Origin: Rosa chinensis
Lineage: Eukaryota > Streptophyta > Magnoliopsida > Rosales > Rosaceae
Direction of reading: 5' to 3'
DNA: 64,000 nt
Assembly (NCBI RefSeq): GCF_002994745.2
Contig: NC_037094.1
Location: 67,642,319-67,706,318 of the forward strand
Shown here piece by piece: positions 48,801-58,958 of the stretch (positions are counted from its first letter, which is position 1; each line of letters opens with the position of its first letter). The position numbers and the translations under genes are program-made. The notes beneath the pieces are model-generated. The model made no database searches. It saw only the letters and a list, made by a program, of their open reading frames with translations, and was not told where the DNA came from.

Positions 48801-49254
48801 AAAATTAAAATTACTTTAGGTTTTAGAAGATTAAAACTTACATTATGCTCGATACGTTTGATGATTCCTATTAATAGACTAGAAAGTACCAGCACACTTG
48901 TAACCTGCACTAATCGAATTCAATTTAGTTCACATGAAGATAAAAGACAGATCAATATAATGAGAGAGCAATAAACAAATTGTGTTATGCGTGGATGGGA
49001 TGTTACTCTCCATAGTTGCTCCTTTTCTTCTAAGTTAATAGATCATGTTTATAAGATAGAACAAACTAATACTGCAATATATGATTACCATTTTGCAAAT
49101 ATTACATCTCCTAAGTGTCATAGTGGATGGGAAGTTAACACAAAAGTAGACATTCTTGTTAAGTTTAGTGATATACAACAATATTTAGAAGAAGAAGAAT
49201 TACCAAAAAGATGACAAAAACATGCTGCAACACAGTCAACGAGGGGAGCTTCAT
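45885..49254 (-). CDS. CKI1: CKI1-type hybrid histidine kinase lacking the extracellular sensor
   Basis: Two-component sensor kinase of the CKI1 subgroup; in Arabidopsis CKI1 feeds phosphorelay to AHP proteins during female gametophyte and vascular development. Exons: 49254-49204, 48904-48842, 48721-48286, 48166-47586, 47450-46194, 46112-45885, giving 871 residues. In order: a hydrophobic segment at about 8-34, a loop of roughly 20 residues, TM2 at about 59-84, and the coiled linker REMHRYATLIEQREKTEQAE. The H box ASHDIRAALAG has His near 122. Then come the N box LKQILNNLLSNAVKFT, G1 DDTGRGI and G2 GGTGLGLGI. A long variable linker is followed by a receiver with VAED, phospho-acceptor in ILMDCQMPEMDG, LTAHA and a lysine in EHLEKT. 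Arabidopsis CKI1 has about 300 extracellular residues between the two TMs; here only a stub such as VYVLAPRERELMNF remains. The 120-nt intron 48841-48722 is open in frame, so retention would give 911 residues. Enzyme motifs look intact. Confidence 0.88.
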
Positions 49255-51100
49255 TGATCTTCTAGTTGTAAGTACGGCCACCTATAATAAATACAAAACT
49301 GAATGTTAGAGAAAAAAATATTCAATACAAAACCATAAACCCCAAATTCCAATAGATTAACATTCACTTTGTATTGAATATTTGTATAGCAGATAGTTAA
49401 ATTAAAGTTTAAAATGGCATAAGTTTTCTTGAGAAAAAAATGGCATATAATGTTAAGGCTGCACATGATGTGATGTGCAAGTGTAACAGACCAGTGTATA
49501 TAACTATATATACATTTTCAAAGAAAGAAGTGCATGATAGTTATTACGTATTAGTTGGCTTGTATTCCACATTATACAAAACATCAAAGAGTGGTGATCG
49601 ATGCAGCCTTTACCCTAGCTAGCCCTAAAATTATAAGATTGATATCCAATCCTACATATTTGTGTGTATGTTTTTTTTTGAGTGGAAGACGTCAATAAAA
49701 CCAACACACACACCCATGCAGTGTATCCCAGCATAGCCAGACTAATCACTGCACCGCAGACGCACGAACCATTGGGTGTTTTAACTAACCCAGGTCCCTC
49801 AAATCTGCTGGCCACGGGATGAAGCTGGGATTCGAACTCTAGACCTGGGGGTTCCAGACTAGGCAGCTCGACCAACACACCACACCATGTGGTTATATTT
49901 GTGTGTATGTTGATCAATGACCCGTGAATGAGCGTTAAACACTTACATATATAACTAAATTTAAAGTGCACATACATTTAACATCAAACAAAACTGCATG
50001 TTCAAATAATAATTTCATTAACACCTAAAGCAAATTAGCATGTGGCTGATGCTTCTTTGGTATGTTTCATATAGCCTTCTACAACTCATAAAGAGCTGGA
50101 TCCTAGGGTAATCGTATTTGAGTTCATGTGTGATGTTTGATACCATATATAATGATGGAGAGATGATATTATATGTTATTTTGTTAAAATTACGGATGGA
50201 TAGAACTAAATAAACAATAGCATGCCAAATTTGTAAGTAATGGCCGCGTGCCAAAATAGTTAATATGAGTGGGTCATTCATCAACGTATACTGGAACATT
50301 TTTTCACTAATAAATGAGGGTTGGAGAGCTCTAAATTCTCTCGTTTAACCAAAACACAAGAAAAAAATTAAGTCCGTAAATACGTTGATTAATGGCGCGC
50401 CACTGATGGTCTGAAATCAGTTATATAATATCGATTATCGAACATAGAATCACACATTAACTCAAATACGATTCCCCTAGCATCGTGCTCTCTATATTTG
50501 ACTTATAGAAGGAGGCTACAAAAACATACCAAAGGATTCGGAAATTGAAGGAATGCAAAACGGTCTTGAAACACTAAAGAGTAGATATATATATGATCTC
50601 ATATTTTGTTTTGTTAGTTTTTCTTTCATTCCTTATGCTTCCATTACAAAAAGATTATGAAAATCTTTTACTTTAAATGAAGAAATCTCGTAGATCATCA
50701 TGGATTATGTGCATTCATGGGGTCATCATGTTACAGTGAAGAAAATTCTCGGAAAACGAATGAGCAGATTCATCTAAAAAACTGAAAGGAAGCCATACAT
50801 ATGATCATCGATGGATGCAACCAAGAAAAGAAAAAGTAAACAAAGCAATTGCGAAAACGAAAACAGTAAACCAATTAAGCAATTCCTTTTGGCTACTACG
50901 ATTTAACTACTAGCAAGAAAAAGCAAATATATGAGTGAGAGAAAGAACAGACAAGCGAGCGGGACAGAAATATCTGACCTGAATTAAGAATTGAGATTGC
51001 GCCGAGCAGAATGGTAGGGACTAGAGACTGATGATGAAGACAGACGACGACGTATAATCTGGGATTCCTCCTCTTCCGTAATCTAGGCCGGTTTTCTTTT
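49255..51100 (-). other. Probable 5' UTR exons and intron of the CKI1-type gene
   Basis: The coding exon extends upstream to 49281, after the acceptor TTATAG. A GC-richer stretch at about 51100-50979, ending ATTCAG before GTCAGATA, looks like the first untranslated exon. That implies a 1.7-kb 5' UTR intron (50978-49282). The start near 51100 is an estimate. The intron contains a SINE and otherwise AT-rich sequence without genes. Confidence 0.5.
49673..49894 (-). mobile_element. tRNA-derived SINE with 17-bp TSD
   Basis: On the minus strand it starts near 49894 with ACCACATGGTGTGG and carries a tRNA-like A-box region (TGTGTTGGTCGAGCTGCC). Downstream is a clear B box (AGAGTTCGAATCCC), spaced as in RNA polymerase III promoters. 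It ends in an A-rich tail (poly(T) at 49673-49679 on the plus strand). The 17-bp duplication ATATTTGTGTGTATGTT flanks it exactly at 49656-49672 and 49895-49911, the hallmark of LINE-mediated insertion. It sits in the presumed 5' UTR intron of the kinase gene, in the same orientation as that gene. Confidence 0.85.
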
Positions 51101-51161
51101 CTTCTCTTTTAGGGCAAAACGCAGGTTTTTCTGTGAATTTCTCCCCGGCTTATATCTCTCT

Positions 51162-51925
51162 TGTTGATGTTGTCTTCACTTGAAGGCATAGCAGCCGAAA
51201 GAATTGAAGACTTTTTGGAGTGGGTAGCCACATGTTTTGCATCCCATGTTTGCATGTGCCAAGTCTAATAATACATATGTGGACAAGGCAATTATGGAGC
51301 AGCTGCATAAAGCCATGGAAAGAGAATATATGGCAGCTGGAAAGTAGAGAAAGAGTCAAAAAGCTTGTTGAATTTGGCAGCCTAGTGTTGGTATTCATGA
51401 TGACTGCGTGTGCTAGACATAGCACATAATTATAGACAGAATTGGGGCATTGCAGCCGTATGGGAAAATAATGAGAGGAACGTGAAGCAGAGAGAAGCAG
51501 AAGGGAGAAACAAATTGATAGCCATCCTTGAATACTCATAAGCCTTCCTATTCTTGTTGGTGACTTAGCTACTCCATAGTTGAAGCTTCTTAAGCTTAGT
51601 TGTTGGTGTTGCTATGTATTGTATATGAGAAGTAAGAATTCTTCTTCTTCTCTATTTGAATCAAAGGAGAGTTAATAGGTTTGGGTGTATTGGGGATTTG
51701 GGTAGAGAGAGTTGTTCATAAACTCTAATTGTATGTTTCTCCAAATTGATCATAGTGGAATATCTTGCCGGCTCCGTAAGTGGATGTAGTTCAATCACAC
51801 TGATTGAGTGAACCACTATAAATCTTGGTGTTTCTTTGTGGTTTGCAAATAAGTTGTTTTATTTTGCTTTGTTTGTTACTGTTGAATTCATATCAATACC
51901 TTGTTTGTTACGCTTCCGCACAACA
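51162..51925 (+). repeat. 5' LTR of the intact copia element
   Basis: Starts TGTTGATG and ends CCGCACAACA. It contains a TATAAAT box near 51815 (ACCACTATAAATC) that would drive genomic transcription. Length equals the 3' LTR. Confidence 0.95.
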
Positions 51926-51928
51926 AAC

Positions 51929-51940
51929 TGGTATCAGAGC
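51929..51940 (+). other. Primer binding site (initiator-Met tRNA)
   Basis: TGGTATCAGAGC, three bases after the 5' LTR end, is the standard plant copia primer site complementary to the 3' end of initiator methionine tRNA. Confidence 0.9.
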
Positions 51941-51980
51941 TCCGGTTCTGAATTTGGGAGTTGTGTATTGATTGGATTCA

Positions 51981-54900
51981 ATGGTTGACACAAAGAAAAA
52001 TTCGAGTTCGGGTTCATCGTCGTCGACTACTAGGCCATCAATTGGCAATGCCAAATTTGAAGTTGAGAAGTTTGATGGAACAAACAATTTTGGCATGTGG
52101 CAGTGTGAGATGATGGACGTCTTGTGTCAACAAGAATTGGATATAGCTCTTGAAGACAAACCAGAAGATATGAGTGAGAAGGAGTGGAAGCAGATTAATA
52201 AGTGGGCTTGTGGTTCTATCAGATTGTGCCTTGCAAAGGATATGAAGTTCTTTATCATGAAAGAAACTTCGGCAAAACAGCTGTGGAAGAAATTGGAAGA
52301 CCAATACATGATCAAGAGTGCTGAAAACCGGTTTCACCTGAAGAGGCGGCTTTTCCGATTCAATTATCGGCAAGGTATTTCTATGTCTGAACACATCAGT
52401 GATTTCAATAAGATACTTGCAGATTTGGCTAATTTAGATGTGCAAATTAGTGATGAGGATAAGGCTTTGTGTTTGCTAAATTCTCTCCCTGACGAGTATG
52501 AGCATTTGATTACAACTTTGTTGCATGGAAAAGAATTTGTGAAATTTGATGATGTGTGTAATTCATTGATAAATAATGAGTGTCGAAAGAAGGAGAAGCA
52601 ATTGCAGAAAGTGACAGGTGAAGCACTTGTAGTAAGAGGAAGATCTAGAGATAGAAATTTTGGTGGAAAAAGAGGTAATTCTCGTTCCAAGTCAAGAGGC
52701 AAATTTCCTGCAAAAGATGAGTGTGCTTTTTGTCACCAAAAGGGGCATTGGAAGAAAGATTGTCCCAAGTTGAAGACTAGAGACAAGAAGGGTTCTGAAG
52801 TGAATGTTGCAAAATCTGAAGATGATGATGATTTTGGTTTTGCATTGAGTTGTTCATCTACCTTTGATGATGTTAAAGAGGATGAGATTGATTTTGCTTT
52901 GGCAAGCTCATCTTCACTTGATTACTCTGAGAAATGGATTCTGGATTCGGGTTGTACACACCACATGTGTCCTAACAAGGAATGGTTCTCTACTTTAAGA
53001 GAACTAAATGGTGGAGTAGTTTTGATGGGAGATGATAGTCCTTGCAGAACTAGAGGGATTGGTACAATTCGTCTAAAAATGCATGATGGGGTTGTTAGAG
53101 AATTGACAGATGTTCGGTATGTTCCGAACTTGAAGAAAAATCTTATCTCTTTGGGAACTTTAGAATCAAAGGGTCTTACAATCACATTGAAGAATGGAGT
53201 TGCCAGAGTTGTGTCAGGTTCACTTGTGATGATGAGAGGTACTAGAGATAGAAACTTGTATTTTCTACAAGGGAGTACAGTGACAAGTGAAACAGCAATT
53301 TCTGAGACTACAGATGATGCAGATACTACCAGATTATGGCATATGCGTCTTGGACATGCTGGTGAGAAAGCAATGCAGGGATTAGTGAAGCAAGGTTTGT
53401 TGAAGGGTGCAAAGACTTGCAAATTGGAATTTTGTGAACATTGTGTATTGGGAAAGCAGACTAGAGTGAAGTTTGGTACTGCAGTTCATCAGACTAAAGG
53501 TGCTCTAGACTATGTTCACACAGATGTGTGGGGACCTACCAAAACTGCATCTTTGGGAGGTAAACACTACTATGTCTCTTTTGTTGATGACTTCTCTAGA
53601 AGAGTATGGGTGTATACCATGAAGCATAAAGATGAAGTCTTAGATATATTTGTGAAGTGGAAGAAGATGATTGAGACTCAGACAGGTCGGAAAATTAAGA
53701 GACTCAGATCAGATAATGGTGGTGAATACAAGTCTGATCCATTCTTGAAGTTATGTCAAGATGAGGGCATTGTGAGACACTTCACAGTTAGAGAGACACC
53801 GCAACAAAATGGGGTGGCAGAGCGCATGAATCGTACTTTACTAGAGAAAGTTCGATGTATGTTGTCTAATGCTGGATTAGGCAAAGAGTTTTGGGCTGAG
53901 GCAGTTACATATGCAGGCCATCTCATCAACAGGTTGCCTACTGCTGCAAATGAGGGTAAAACGCCCATGGAGGTATGGTCTGGAAAACCTGCTACTGATT
54001 ATCATTACTTACATATTTTTGGTTGTCCTGCTTATTTTCATGTCAGGGAAAGCAAGCTTGATCCGAGAGCCAAGAAAGCTATTTTCTTGGGATTTAATGA
54101 TGGTGTGAAGGGATTTAGGCTTTGGTGTCCAGATGTGAGGAAAGTTATTGTAAGCAGAGATGTGACATTCGATGAGGCTGTTATGGTTAATCAGAGTGAG
54201 CAGACTGATTCTCAAAAACAGAAGATGACCATAGAGAGTTTGAAGCAGGTGGAGTTTAAAGAAAAAGTTGATGAAACTCCAATTGATCCAGGTAGTCCTA
54301 CAGTTGAGCTAGATGATTCTACAAATGAAGATTCAAGTATTGAAGTAGACGCTCAAGCTCAAGAGTCTCCACAGCAACATGGACCTATTGCACTTAGAAA
54401 AGGAAAAAGAAATGCTCCAAAGCCGGCTTGGCTAAATGATATGGTAACTTATGCACTTCCAATTATTGAAGAAGAAATTCCTTCTACCTATGAAGAAGCT
54501 GTGATACATGCAGATAGTGTAGAATGGGAAAAAGCAATGGATGAAGAGATGAAGTCTCTTCACAAGAACAAGACTTGGGAGTTGGTTCAGTTACCACATG
54601 GGAAGAGAGCAATTGGCTGCAAATGGGTATTTGCTAAAAAGGAAGGATCTCGATACAAGGCTAGATTGGTAGCTAAAGGCTATGCACAAAAAGAAGGAAT
54701 AGACTACAATGAGGTATTTTCTCCTGTTGTGAAGCATTCTTCTATTCGTATTCTATTAGCCTTGGTTGCACATTTTGATCTTGAGTTAGCACAACTTGAT
54801 GTCAAAACTGCATTTTTACATGGTGAATTGAAAGAAGAGATCTATATGACTCAGCCAGATGGTTTCAAAGTTGCTGGTAAGGAAAAATTGGTTTGCAAAC

Positions 54901-56030
54901 TGCATAAATCATTGTATGGTTTGAAACAGTCTCCAAGACAGTGGTATAAGCGGTTTGATAAATTTATGTTTGGTCAGAAGTACACTAGGAGTCTTTATGA
55001 TCCATGTGTTTACTTTCGCAAGCTACATGATGGGAGCTTCATTTATTTGCTCTTATATGTTGATGATATGCTAATTGCATCTAAGAGCAAGGTGGAAATT
55101 GAAAAATTAAAATCACAGTTGAGTGGTGAATTTGAAATGAAGGACTTGGGAGAAGCTAAGAAGATTTTGGGCATGGAAATTGAAAGAGATAGATCGAAAG
55201 GCAAGGTTTGTTTGTCACAAAAACAATATTTGAAGAAGATACTACAGCGGTTTGGCATGGTTGATAAATCTAAACCTATAAGTACACCACTTGCCTCTCA
55301 TTTCAAGCTTAAATCTTCTATGTCTCCTAGCACTGATGATGATAGGAAATATATGGCTAAAGTTCCTTATGCTAGTGCTGTTGGTAGCTTGATGTATTGT
55401 ATGGTGTGTACTAGACCTGACATTTCACAGGCTTTAAGTGTGGTGAGCAGATATATGCATAACCCAGGAAAAAGTCATTGGCAAGCAGTGAAATGGATTC
55501 TACGGTATATTCTTGGTACTGTGGATGTTGGAATTGTGTTTCAGCAGGATAAGATGAGTCAGTGTGTTGTTGGGTATGTGGACTCTGATTTCGCAGGTGA
55601 TTTGGATAAGTGCCGATCTACTACAGCTTATGTGTTTACTCTTGCTAGTGGAGCGGTGAGTTGGAAGTCGAACTTGCAATCTACTATTGCTTTGTCGACT
55701 ACAGAAGCTGAATACATGGCGGTAACAGAGGGTGCAAAAGAAGCAGTTTGGCTTCGTGGTTTGCTTGAGGACTTGGGAATAATTCAAGATTATGTGGATC
55801 TCTATTGTGATAGTCAGAGTGCTATTCATTTGGCAGAGAACCAGGTTACTCATGCTCGCACTAAACATATCAATGTCAAATTTCACAAGATTCGTCAACT
55901 GGTGGAGGATGGTGATATAGAGCTCCTGAAAGTTGGAACTGAAGACAACCCTGCTGATATGTTGACCAAACCAGTTCCATTGAGCAAGTTCAAGCATTGC
56001 TTGAACTTGATTGGTGTTCGTAAAATTTGA
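51981..56030 (+). CDS. Copia gag-pol polyprotein, full length
   Basis: A 1349-residue single ORF from the first ATG (MVDTKKNSSS). In order: gag (FDGTNNFGMWQCEM), a CCHC zinc knuckle near residue 248 (CAFCHQKGHWKKDC), and aspartic protease with ILDSGCTHHM near 322. Next are the GAG-pre-integrase box (LWHMRLGHAGEKAM) with FCEHCVLGK, and the integrase core with HTDVWGP, VDDFSRRVW, RSDNGGEY and PQQNGVAERMNR carrying the DDE residues. Reverse transcriptase follows with AFLHGELKEEIYMTQPDGF, SLYGLKQSPRQWY and LYVDDMLIAS, and RNase H with GYVDSDFAGD, STTEAEYMA and DNPADMLTKP. All catalytic signatures seen are intact and no stop interrupts the frame, so autonomous activity is plausible. A TTG nine bases upstream is in frame but an unlikely start. 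Confidence 0.95.
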   Translation: MVDTKKNSSSGSSSSTTRPSIGNAKFEVEKFDGTNNFGMWQCEMMDVLCQQELDIALEDKPEDMSEKEWKQINKWACGSIRLCLAKDMKFFIMKETSAKQLWKKLEDQYMIKSAENRFHLKRRLFRFNYRQGISMSEHISDFNKILADLANLDVQISDEDKALCLLNSLPDEYEHLITTLLHGKEFVKFDDVCNSLINNECRKKEKQLQKVTGEALVVRGRSRDRNFGGKRGNSRSKSRGKFPAKDECAFCHQKGHWKKDCPKLKTRDKKGSEVNVAKSEDDDDFGFALSCSSTFDDVKEDEIDFALASSSSLDYSEKWILDSGCTHHMCPNKEWFSTLRELNGGVVLMGDDSPCRTRGIGTIRLKMHDGVVRELTDVRYVPNLKKNLISLGTLESKGLTITLKNGVARVVSGSLVMMRGTRDRNLYFLQGSTVTSETAISETTDDADTTRLWHMRLGHAGEKAMQGLVKQGLLKGAKTCKLEFCEHCVLGKQTRVKFGTAVHQTKGALDYVHTDVWGPTKTASLGGKHYYVSFVDDFSRRVWVYTMKHKDEVLDIFVKWKKMIETQTGRKIKRLRSDNGGEYKSDPFLKLCQDEGIVRHFTVRETPQQNGVAERMNRTLLEKVRCMLSNAGLGKEFWAEAVTYAGHLINRLPTAANEGKTPMEVWSGKPATDYHYLHIFGCPAYFHVRESKLDPRAKKAIFLGFNDGVKGFRLWCPDVRKVIVSRDVTFDEAVMVNQSEQTDSQKQKMTIESLKQVEFKEKVDETPIDPGSPTVELDDSTNEDSSIEVDAQAQESPQQHGPIALRKGKRNAPKPAWLNDMVTYALPIIEEEIPSTYEEAVIHADSVEWEKAMDEEMKSLHKNKTWELVQLPHGKRAIGCKWVFAKKEGSRYKARLVAKGYAQKEGIDYNEVFSPVVKHSSIRILLALVAHFDLELAQLDVKTAFLHGELKEEIYMTQPDGFKVAGKEKLVCKLHKSLYGLKQSPRQWYKRFDKFMFGQKYTRSLYDPCVYFRKLHDGSFIYLLLYVDDMLIASKSKVEIEKLKSQLSGEFEMKDLGEAKKILGMEIERDRSKGKVCLSQKQYLKKILQRFGMVDKSKPISTPLASHFKLKSSMSPSTDDDRKYMAKVPYASAVGSLMYCMVCTRPDISQALSVVSRYMHNPGKSHWQAVKWILRYILGTVDVGIVFQQDKMSQCVVGYVDSDFAGDLDKCRSTTAYVFTLASGAVSWKSNLQSTIALSTTEAEYMAVTEGAKEAVWLRGLLEDLGIIQDYVDLYCDSQSAIHLAENQVTHARTKHINVKFHKIRQLVEDGDIELLKVGTEDNPADMLTKPVPLSKFKHCLNLIGVRKI

Positions 56031-56107
56031 TCTTCCCTACGGGGATGTTGGAGCGGCAAATTGGTATATGATATTCTACTTGTGATGTTATTGTATCAAG
56101 TGAAGCC

Positions 56108-56118
56108 AAGGTGGAGAT
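56108..56118 (+). other. Polypurine tract of the intact copia element
   Basis: AAGGTGGAGAT directly abuts the 3' LTR (56119) and is the expected plus-strand priming site. It lies about 80 bp after the gag-pol stop. Confidence 0.8.
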
Positions 56119-56882
56119 TGTTGATGTTGTCTTCACTTGAAGGCATAGCAGCCGAAAGAATTGAAGACTTTTTGGAGTGGGTAGCCACATGTTTTGCATC
56201 CCATGTTTGCATGTGCCAAGTCTAATAATACATATGTGGACAAGGCAATTATGGAGCAGCTGCATAAAGCCATGGAAAGAGAATATATGGCAGCTGGAAA
56301 GTAGAGAAAGAGTCAAAAAGCTTGTTGAATTTGGCAGCCTAGTGTTGGTATTCATGATGACTGCGTGTGCTAGACATAGCACATAATTATAGACAGAATT
56401 GGGGCATTGCAGCCGTATGGGAAAATAATGAGAGGAACGTGAAGCAGAGAGAAGCAGAAGGGAGAAACAAATTGATAGCCATCCTTGAATACTCATAAGC
56501 CTTCCTATTCTTGTTGGTGACTTAGCTACTCCATAGTTGAAGCTTCTTAAGCTTAGTTGTTGGTGTTGCTATGTATTGTATATGAGAAGTAAGAATTCTT
56601 CTTCTTCTCTATTTGAATCAAAGGAGAGTTAATAGGTTTGGGTGTATTGGGGATTTGGGTAGAGAGAGTTGTTCATAAACTCTAATTGTATGTTTCTCCA
56701 AATTGATCATAGTGGAATATCTTGCCGGCTCCGTAAGTGGATGTAGTTCAATCACACTGATTGAGTGAACCACTATAAATCTTGGTGTTTCTTTGTGGTT
56801 TGCAAATAAGTTGTTTTATTTTGCTTTGTTTGTTACTGTTGAATTCATATCAATACCTTGTTTGTTACGCTTCCGCACAACA
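56119..56882 (+). repeat. 3' LTR of the intact copia element
   Basis: 764 bp with the same termini as the 5' LTR, followed immediately by target copy tctct (56883-56887). I found no mismatch with the 5' LTR on visual comparison. Confidence 0.95.
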
Positions 56883-56887
56883 TCTCT

Positions 56888-58958
56888 CGCTCTCTGCCTG
56901 AAAATCTTTAGTAGATTTGGCGTCTTAAATATTAGAGAGCATCTTCTGAGACTTCCTTATCAGGTTTCTTTGCGTTCACAATATTAGAGATTTCCATTAC
57001 CGGGTCTTGCTTGGCTTGATATGGAACTTTATCACTTGCAGTTAGCTGAATGTGGTATTGGATTACAGCACATAGAATCCTCGATCGACCAGCATTTGGC
57101 ACTCGGAGATTCCCAGTCGCACACCACGTTTGTTCCATGCAGATGAAGCATATATTCTTATGTTTATCTTCCTTTCTTGTAATTAATTAGACGGAAACAA
57201 AAATTTATAAAGCTTGATTGCACAACTATAAAAACCAGATAACAGAATTAAGCACACAGTTTAGGGTTTGCTTTTCGGTGGTAACGTACGGCTTGCTGGA
57301 ATGGTATACGGAAAATTCCTCAACTTTCAATCTTTCATAAACACAAAATCCCAGCACCCGAAGTTCTTACCAGAACAGAACTTATAATAAAAGTTACAAA
57401 GAGACAAAAAAAAGGTTAAATTTTAATTACGGTGGTTGGTATTTTTCAAATTTGGGAAGAAGAGCAATTTGGCAGGCTCCAATTTATGTATAGCTCAATC
57501 TGCAAGCGTGCATTGATTAGTGATTACACTTCTTGAATAGCCATTACCTCTCCCTTAATAATTGGATACCCACCACCAAAATATTACTGCAGTTTTTGTA
57601 TCTGAAGAAAGACAGAAATTTCTTTAAGCAAGTTCTTTTATAGACTACAAACCCTAATTCTAATTAAACTAGGAAAGCATAAAACTAGAAAGTAAAAATA
57701 TATGTAATAACTAAATAATTCTCGGTTACTCCACAATATGGTCCCGGACCATGAAGGTGAGCTTCTAAGCCTCACTGACTGACCATGAGCTTTTGCGCCG
57801 TAACCACCAGGGTTCTAATTCACAAATAAAAACTTGACACATGTCGTCTAACTGTTATATATGATCGCTTTCAATTAAGGATAAAAATGGAAAGTCATCG
57901 TAAAAATCATTACGCCGCAACATTTTTTATTCTGACATATGCATGTTTTTTATGAACAATTCTTAGGTTCACGAGCATATTCACTTTATTGTCGATTAAC
58001 ATATTTTTATTTAATAAATTTATAATCCAACAGTCTATATCTTAAATAAGCCTTTAAAGATCATCTCTGTAAAAAATCAATCGAATAAAAAAATGTTTAA
58101 TTATCTAATTGAATCAAACAAATAGATTGTTCTAACAGCACTTACTACTATTATGATGAATAGTCCATGTATTTCATATAAATGAATAACTAAAAAGTCA
58201 TCAATTTGATTGGTTTTTTACAGAACTAATCTTTGTATTACGTTATACAACATAAATGGTCGGATTAGAAAATTATAAAGTTATTATACCTTAATCACAA
58301 AAGAGGGTGAATATGCTCATTCATCCAAGGAGTGAATATAAGAATTGTTTGTTTTTCATTCATGCGTCAAATCATATTGTTGGTTTGACCATCTTACTGA
58401 AAATTTTCAGTTTCTCTAGTTGTAGTGAATAGTGAGTCTACTAGAAATTTGGAGTGTCCTAGAGTGGGAACTCATACTTAGCACTTCGATGTACTTGTGA
58501 TTTTCTAGTGATAATCACAACGCTGACGTTCTATGGTGAGTAGGCTAGGGAATTGAGGTCTCTATAATCTAATTAATCGAGTAAATTGACGACGTACTTG
58601 AAAGTCGTTGAATTGGCAATTGAGAGCACCTCTTTCTCAAATAGCTAGAAAATACTCATTGCTCAGACAATTTAGGGATAACAAAAAATAAACAGAAAAC
58701 AGTTGAAATTAACAGGTTCAACTTCTCATAGAGCCAAACCAGTATCAATCTCTTACATCTAATTAGCTCTACTTAATGACATACAGTAACTAATACACCC
58801 TTTCAAAAAAAAGGAAAAAAAAAAAAAACTTATACACGTACAACAATCACATTCTTCATGTCCTGAATTACGCAAATTTACTACAAACTTCACCATAACT
58901 AGCAAATTGTACTACATTGCATGTTGGCGTGTTGGTTGGTTTATGTGGTACTTCATAT
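56888..58958. other. Spacer, no supportable gene
   Basis: The first part (to about 57150) was contiguous with the sequence now left of the copia element before insertion. A 68-codon minus-strand open frame here has no recognisable motif. The rest is AT-rich and includes the 3' flank of the PADRE gene. No RNA gene or repeat is clear. Confidence 0.45.

Larger units (their letters stand above)
51162..56882 (+). mobile_element. Intact, apparently young Ty1/copia retrotransposon (5721 bp)
   Basis: Complete structure: two 764-bp LTRs, an initiator-Met tRNA primer site, one uninterrupted gag-pol frame, a polypurine tract, and target duplication tctct at 51157-51161 and 56883-56887. By eye the LTRs show no difference; the antisense and sense ORFs within them repeat residue for residue where they overlap, which implies very recent insertion. 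Lineage looks Tork/Tnt1-like from the gag start and RT context (inference). The element runs opposite to the CKI1-type gene and lies about 60 bp upstream of that gene's estimated first exon. Confidence 0.95.

Noticed and set aside
51150..51539. Antisense ORF of 129 residues in the 5' LTR (and a longer one at 55990-56496) that could look like a gene.
   Set aside because: The same frame repeats in both LTR copies, crosses the LTR boundary into unrelated flanks and has no domain; it is a by-product of LTR sequence.
52038..53422. Several long minus-strand ORFs opposite the copia polyprotein.
   Set aside because: Antisense shadows of the intact gag-pol; no independent motifs.
56932..57138. Minus-strand 68-codon frame right of the copia insertion as the gene disrupted by it.
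   Set aside because: No motif, no splice-consistent continuation left of the insertion, and composition like the surrounding spacer.
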